Part shown: positions 60,481 to 64,000 of the stretch, piece by piece
Numbering within the stretch: position 1 is the first letter of the stretch
Layout of the letters: each line of letters opens with the position of its first letter
DNA from: Cynocephalus volans
Taxonomy: Eukaryota > Chordata > Mammalia > Dermoptera > Cynocephalidae
Reading direction: 5' to 3'
DNA: 64,000 nucleotides
Assembly: GCF_027409185.1 (NCBI RefSeq)
Contig: NC_084474.1
Span: 24,023,382 to 24,087,381, forward strand
Program-made: the position numbers and the translations under genes
The notes under the pieces: generated by a model
The model's database searches: none
Told to the model about the DNA's origin: nothing
What the model saw: only the letters and a program-made list of their open reading frames with translations

Positions 60481-61037
60481 TTTAGAAAAATAAGAGAAAT
60501 GGAGAAAATAAGGATCACCAGTAAACCTATCACTCATTAATAACCACTAATAGCATTTTAGAGTATATATCCTTTTAGACTTTTATTTGTGTGTGCATAT
60601 ACATATTTTCAATGCCATTTTAAAAGTTTCTCATACAGGCCTGCCTTGTTGGTTCGAGAATCATGTTATGCAGCCAACCAACGTCACGGATTCCATGCAC
60701 CTTTGAACCAGTTACTTTATTGTGTTTCCTGGTCACCTGCCATACCCCAAACCTGGCTAACACTCTTGGAAATTTATACTACTACTCATAAAGGGGATGA
60801 AGTGATAGTGTATGGATGGACCAACAAATTCATTTAAATTAACATAAAGCATATATCCTTCTAATGGGGATCACTCAATATTTGCATTTTAAATACATCT
60901 AAAATACAAGATATTTAAGAAAAGAAATGATAGACTATTCACAGGAAATTGATCATAATCACTAACGGCAAAGCAGAGATGATGGAACAACGGAAAAAGT
61001 GGCTGCTCTAAAGTTCAGTTAGAAATTTGAACAGTTC

Positions 61038-61135
61038 ATGGCTGGCTGGTTAGCTCAGTTGATTGGAGTGTGGTGTTATAACACCAAGGTCAAGGGCCAT
61101 GATCCCTGGCCCAGCCAGCAGCCAAAAAAGAAAAA
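61038..61135 (+). mobile_element. tRNA-Ile-derived SINE monomer
   Basis: atggctggctggttagctca, gttgattggagtgtggtgtt, ataacaccaaggtcaagggc, cagccagcagccaaaaaag. Imperfect duplication agaaatttgaa / agaaattagaa. Confidence 0.85.
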
Positions 61136-61139
61136 AGAA

Positions 61140-61894
61140 ATTAGAATGGCTGAACTTGAGGTGCTTTGAAATATTCTCCTAATGACAAGTATACTGTTTG
61201 AAGTAATTGGTTTAACAATGCTGCCACCAGTGATGGGACTAGGTGACTTTGAAGTTTCTTTTGATCCTATAATATTATAGGCTCTCTCAGAGTCAGTAAC
61301 ACTTGACTTAGTATAATTTCATGTACACAACTCCCTCTTTACATACTAATGCCCCAGTTTTTCCAGACAGCACCTGTCTGTGCTAACATCTCTCCACCCC
61401 CTTTTCCTCTCCATAGTGTGTGTACACAAGCTGCAGCCCACACCTGCCTCCTATACCCTTTTGTGGCCTCCTGTCCTTTCTGGCAGTTTAGTCTATTTTT
61501 TAACTTTGTTCTTTTTTCCTCTACTTCCAGCTCCTGCATCAAGAAAATTTCTCTCTGTTCTTTCTCCATCCCACTCTCGTCATTTTGTTTTTTATTTATT
61601 TATTTTTTATTCTACTATTTATTAAATCATTTGCTTATATCCATATAGACTTAAGTATATTTTATACTTTGGGTTATAATGCAGGACTCTTTTTAAGCCA
61701 TTCATTCATTTTGTGACTTTTTTTGGTTACATATTCTTGTCATTAAATATAGTTTTATTTTTATTTTAGGGTAGCTTTTTATTTATTTATTTATATTATT
61801 TTTTTATCAGACAAAATAAAATTTATTAAGTACGAAAGAAACATATACTAGCTCTGTGACATTTGTAGCTTTAATACTGTCTCCTTTTTTTTTT
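61140..61894. other. Non-coding, probable SGK3 intron 1
   Basis: C/T-rich stretch 61340-61570 and T-rich tracts. The opposing small frames there are shadows of low-complexity sequence. Confidence 0.4.
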
Positions 61895-62390
61895 TTTGCC
61901 ACAAAACAAGTCTTAATACATTTAAAAAGACTAAGATCATAGAAAATATGTTCTCTGATCACAATAACAGAAGGAAATTTAGAAAATTCACAAATGTGTA
62001 GAAATTAAATGACACTCTCCTAAATAAACAATGGGTAAAAAGAAAAATCAGGGAAATTAGGGAGTACTTTGAGATAAAAATCAAAGTGCAACATATCAAA
62101 ATTTATAGGATGCAGGGCTCATGCAGTGCTTAGAGGAAAATTTATAATTGTAAACATCTATATTAAAAACAAGAAAAATCTCAAATCAGTAATGTGAACT
62201 TCTACATTAAGAAAATAGAAAAAAGAAGAGCAAAGTAAACCAAAAGCAAATATAAGTAAGAATTAACAAAGATTACAATAGAAATATATGAAATAGGGAA
62301 TTGAAAAAACGATAGAGAAAATCAACAAAACCAAAAACTGATTCTTTAAAAAGATCGACAAAATTTGCAAACCTTCCACTCTCTCATTTT
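61895..62390 (+). mobile_element. L1 ORF2 fragment (sense)
   Basis: ttctctgatcacaataacag, agaaattaaatgacactctc, gaaattagggagtactttga, atttataattgtaaacatct, aaatcaacaaaaccaaaaac: the ORF2 reverse-transcriptase N-side region, full of stops. Confidence 0.75.
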
Positions 62391-62580
62391 GGTCTTCAGT
62401 AAAAAAGATACTAATCAGGTAGACACATTTAAGAGCAGGCCTTCAATAAGAAGGAAAGCTTTTAGTTTGGGAGGAAAGGTAAACATTATAAAGAAATAGT
62501 GGTTTCAACCTTCAGAGCCCATGAGAATACCCATAAAAGTCTCCACACACCCCCTCTTCTCTAAATAAGCTTTGTTTCTT

Positions 62581-62721
62581 TTTTTTTTTTTTTGTCTTTT
62601 TCGTGACCGGCACTCAGCCAGTGAGTGCACCGGCCAGTCTTATATAGGATCCGAACCCGCGGCGGGAGCGTCGCTGCGCTCCCAGCGCCGCGTTCTCCCG
62701 AGTGCGCCACGGGCTCGGCCC
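62581..62721 (-). mobile_element. Young tRNA-Ile-like SINE dimer, GC-hairpin subtype
   Basis: gtctttttcgtgaccggcac, tatataggatccgaacccgc, hairpin gggagcg-tcgctg-cgctccc (62664-62683), gtgcgccacgggctcggccc. Perfect 15-bp duplication taagctttgtttctt at 62566-62580 and 62722-62736. CpGs are largely intact, so it is recent. Confidence 0.92.
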
Positions 62722-62736
62722 TAAGCTTTGTTTCTT

Positions 62737-64000
62737 AAGCATTGGCATGAACTATAAAATTTAAAACTATTTCTAATTTTTTGTTATTGTTCATGTCATT
62801 GCAACAGCGTTGTTTTGTACAATTTTTTTTTTCCTGTTGAGGATATCAGCCACGTTATGGGTTGAATAGAGTGTTTTAGTCTTGAAAGCTAAGTCCCAGA
62901 TATGACCACAGTTCCCTTTAGAAAATACATCCAAAGTTCTAAATAGCTGGCTTAAAAACAACCTTTTTGTTTGCAAGTAAGTTGAAGAGTAAGAAGTCTA
63001 TCTTAGACCAAAGATTAGCAGTCTTTGAGAAGTAGTATGTCAAGATTCCAAACTCTTTCCTCCCAGATTTTTATCAGCAGAGATATGCACTGGGGAGAAC
63101 TTGCCTGGATCCTTTGGAGCTAGGAAGGAAGTGACACTAGTTCAGGAATGCCAGGTCGGTAGCTGCTGGAGACTCTCAGGAGAGGTGGAGGTAGAAGGCA
63201 GCTGACTTCATACCAATGTCAGCTCTCCTGCAAAGGTGCTTGAGCCAGACATCATAAGGAGTGTCACACCAAGACAATAGCTACCTACACTATATTGAGA
63301 GTAAAGGCCTATATTTTCATTAATCTTAATGAAAAAGGTTTTGAAAGATGTTTTTATTCAGCCTCCCAACAACATGACACTAAAATGGATGATGGCTTAA
63401 ATATGAAAGTACTATACATCATTTGCTTATTTGAACTGGGACCATTGTTAATAGACATTCAAAAGTAAGACTTTATTATAACACTATATATATATTTATA
63501 TTTATAAAAGATTCTTATTTTTTATAATTCTAAGTGTATGTAATTGTGCATGGTTGACAGTTTAGTCCATTCTGACAGAAGTTATCTTTCTCTCTTTTCT
63601 AATTGATCTCTTTTTATTCCATTCTCTCTTCTCACCAGTATTTGGTTTGATTTATTTTATCTGTAAAGGATTTTTATTTATTAATGAAAGATAAGACACT
63701 GCAGTGTTTTTTAGCAGAGAAGCATTTTTAAGATTTACATTTATTTATACCCCTATTTGCCCTTGAATTTTCTCTCCCCTTTAAATTTCCATATTTCTGA
63801 CTCCCACTAACATTAATATGATTTATTTCTGTTCCTTCTTTTAAAAGTTCACTCAAGTGTGAACAAAAGATCTTGTCCCATTGAAATTATTTATTGCTTT
63901 CGTTGGACATTTTAGAATTAAAAATTTGCCTGTGGAATGTAGAACGTTGTGTATAAAAAGCTACCTCTGTGTGGAAAGGCAAGGAAAAGATAGAAATATA
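62737..64000. other. Non-coding, probable SGK3 intron 1
   Basis: No supported gene or nameable repeat to the right edge. Confidence 0.4.

Noticed and set aside
6441-62721. tRNA-like sequences that could be called tRNA genes
   Set aside because: All have A-tails, target duplications, damaged arms or an extra base in the T-loop region. They are SINEs, not tRNA genes.
1-64000. CRISPR arrays, bacterial operons or integrated viral genes
   Set aside because: The regular array is an 80-bp VNTR without spacers. The window is mammalian. Only LTR remnants without viral reading frames were seen.

Overview
This window is mammalian nuclear DNA, AT-rich, intron-rich and repeat-dense. The only protein-coding gene seen as coding sequence is the 5' part of VCPIP1 on the minus strand. 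It comprises a 904-codon first coding exon (13892-16604), an 11.7 kb intron, and an 87-bp second exon (2094-2180). The last exon lies off the left edge. The most abundant young repeats are monomers and dimers built only from a tRNA-Ile-like sequence (A box TAGCTCAGTTGG, B box GGTTCRGATCC, then an A-rich tail). No Alu was seen. This matches the CYN SINEs described in colugos, so a dermopteran (flying lemur) is the most likely source. Species and SINE name are inferences from memory.

Layout: 1-2093 is VCPIP1 intron 2 with an old L1 split by an ERVL-MaLR LTR. 2181-13891 is intron 1. It holds L2, MIR and SINE copies and two related composite retrotransposons at 6587-8427 and 8541-10200. 16605-17250 is a CpG-rich, probably divergent promoter with NRF1, ETS, YY1 and ZNF143/THAP11-like sites. 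17.2-54.7 kb has no recognisable functional coding exon. It holds MIR, L2, L1, DNA-transposon and LTR fossils, about a dozen tRNA-Ile SINEs, a twin-primed L1 (26.6-28.5 kb), and an RPL37A processed pseudogene whose poly(A) end received two SINEs. 54.77-55.80 kb is a strong CpG island. By human synteny (VCPIP1 and SGK3 transcribed divergently, starts about 45 kb apart) it is probably the SGK3 promoter and non-coding first exon on the plus strand. 55.8-64 kb would then be SGK3 intron 1.

The most unusual structure is the pair of composites in VCPIP1 intron 1. The 8541-10200 copy has target-site duplications and a poly(A) tail. It joins a full-length-start L1 5'UTR to an 80-bp VNTR, about 200 bp of unassigned sequence, a short L1 ORF2 endonuclease remnant, and an L1-like G-rich 3'UTR. 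The 6587-8427 copy lacks the L1 head, starts inside the VNTR, carries about 16-17 repeat units, has the same 3' part, and landed inside a tRNA-Ile SINE dimer. This resembles the SVA/LAVA design of apes but with different parts. It is either an independently evolved VNTR composite or an internally deleted form of a local L1 with a VNTR-bearing 5'UTR.
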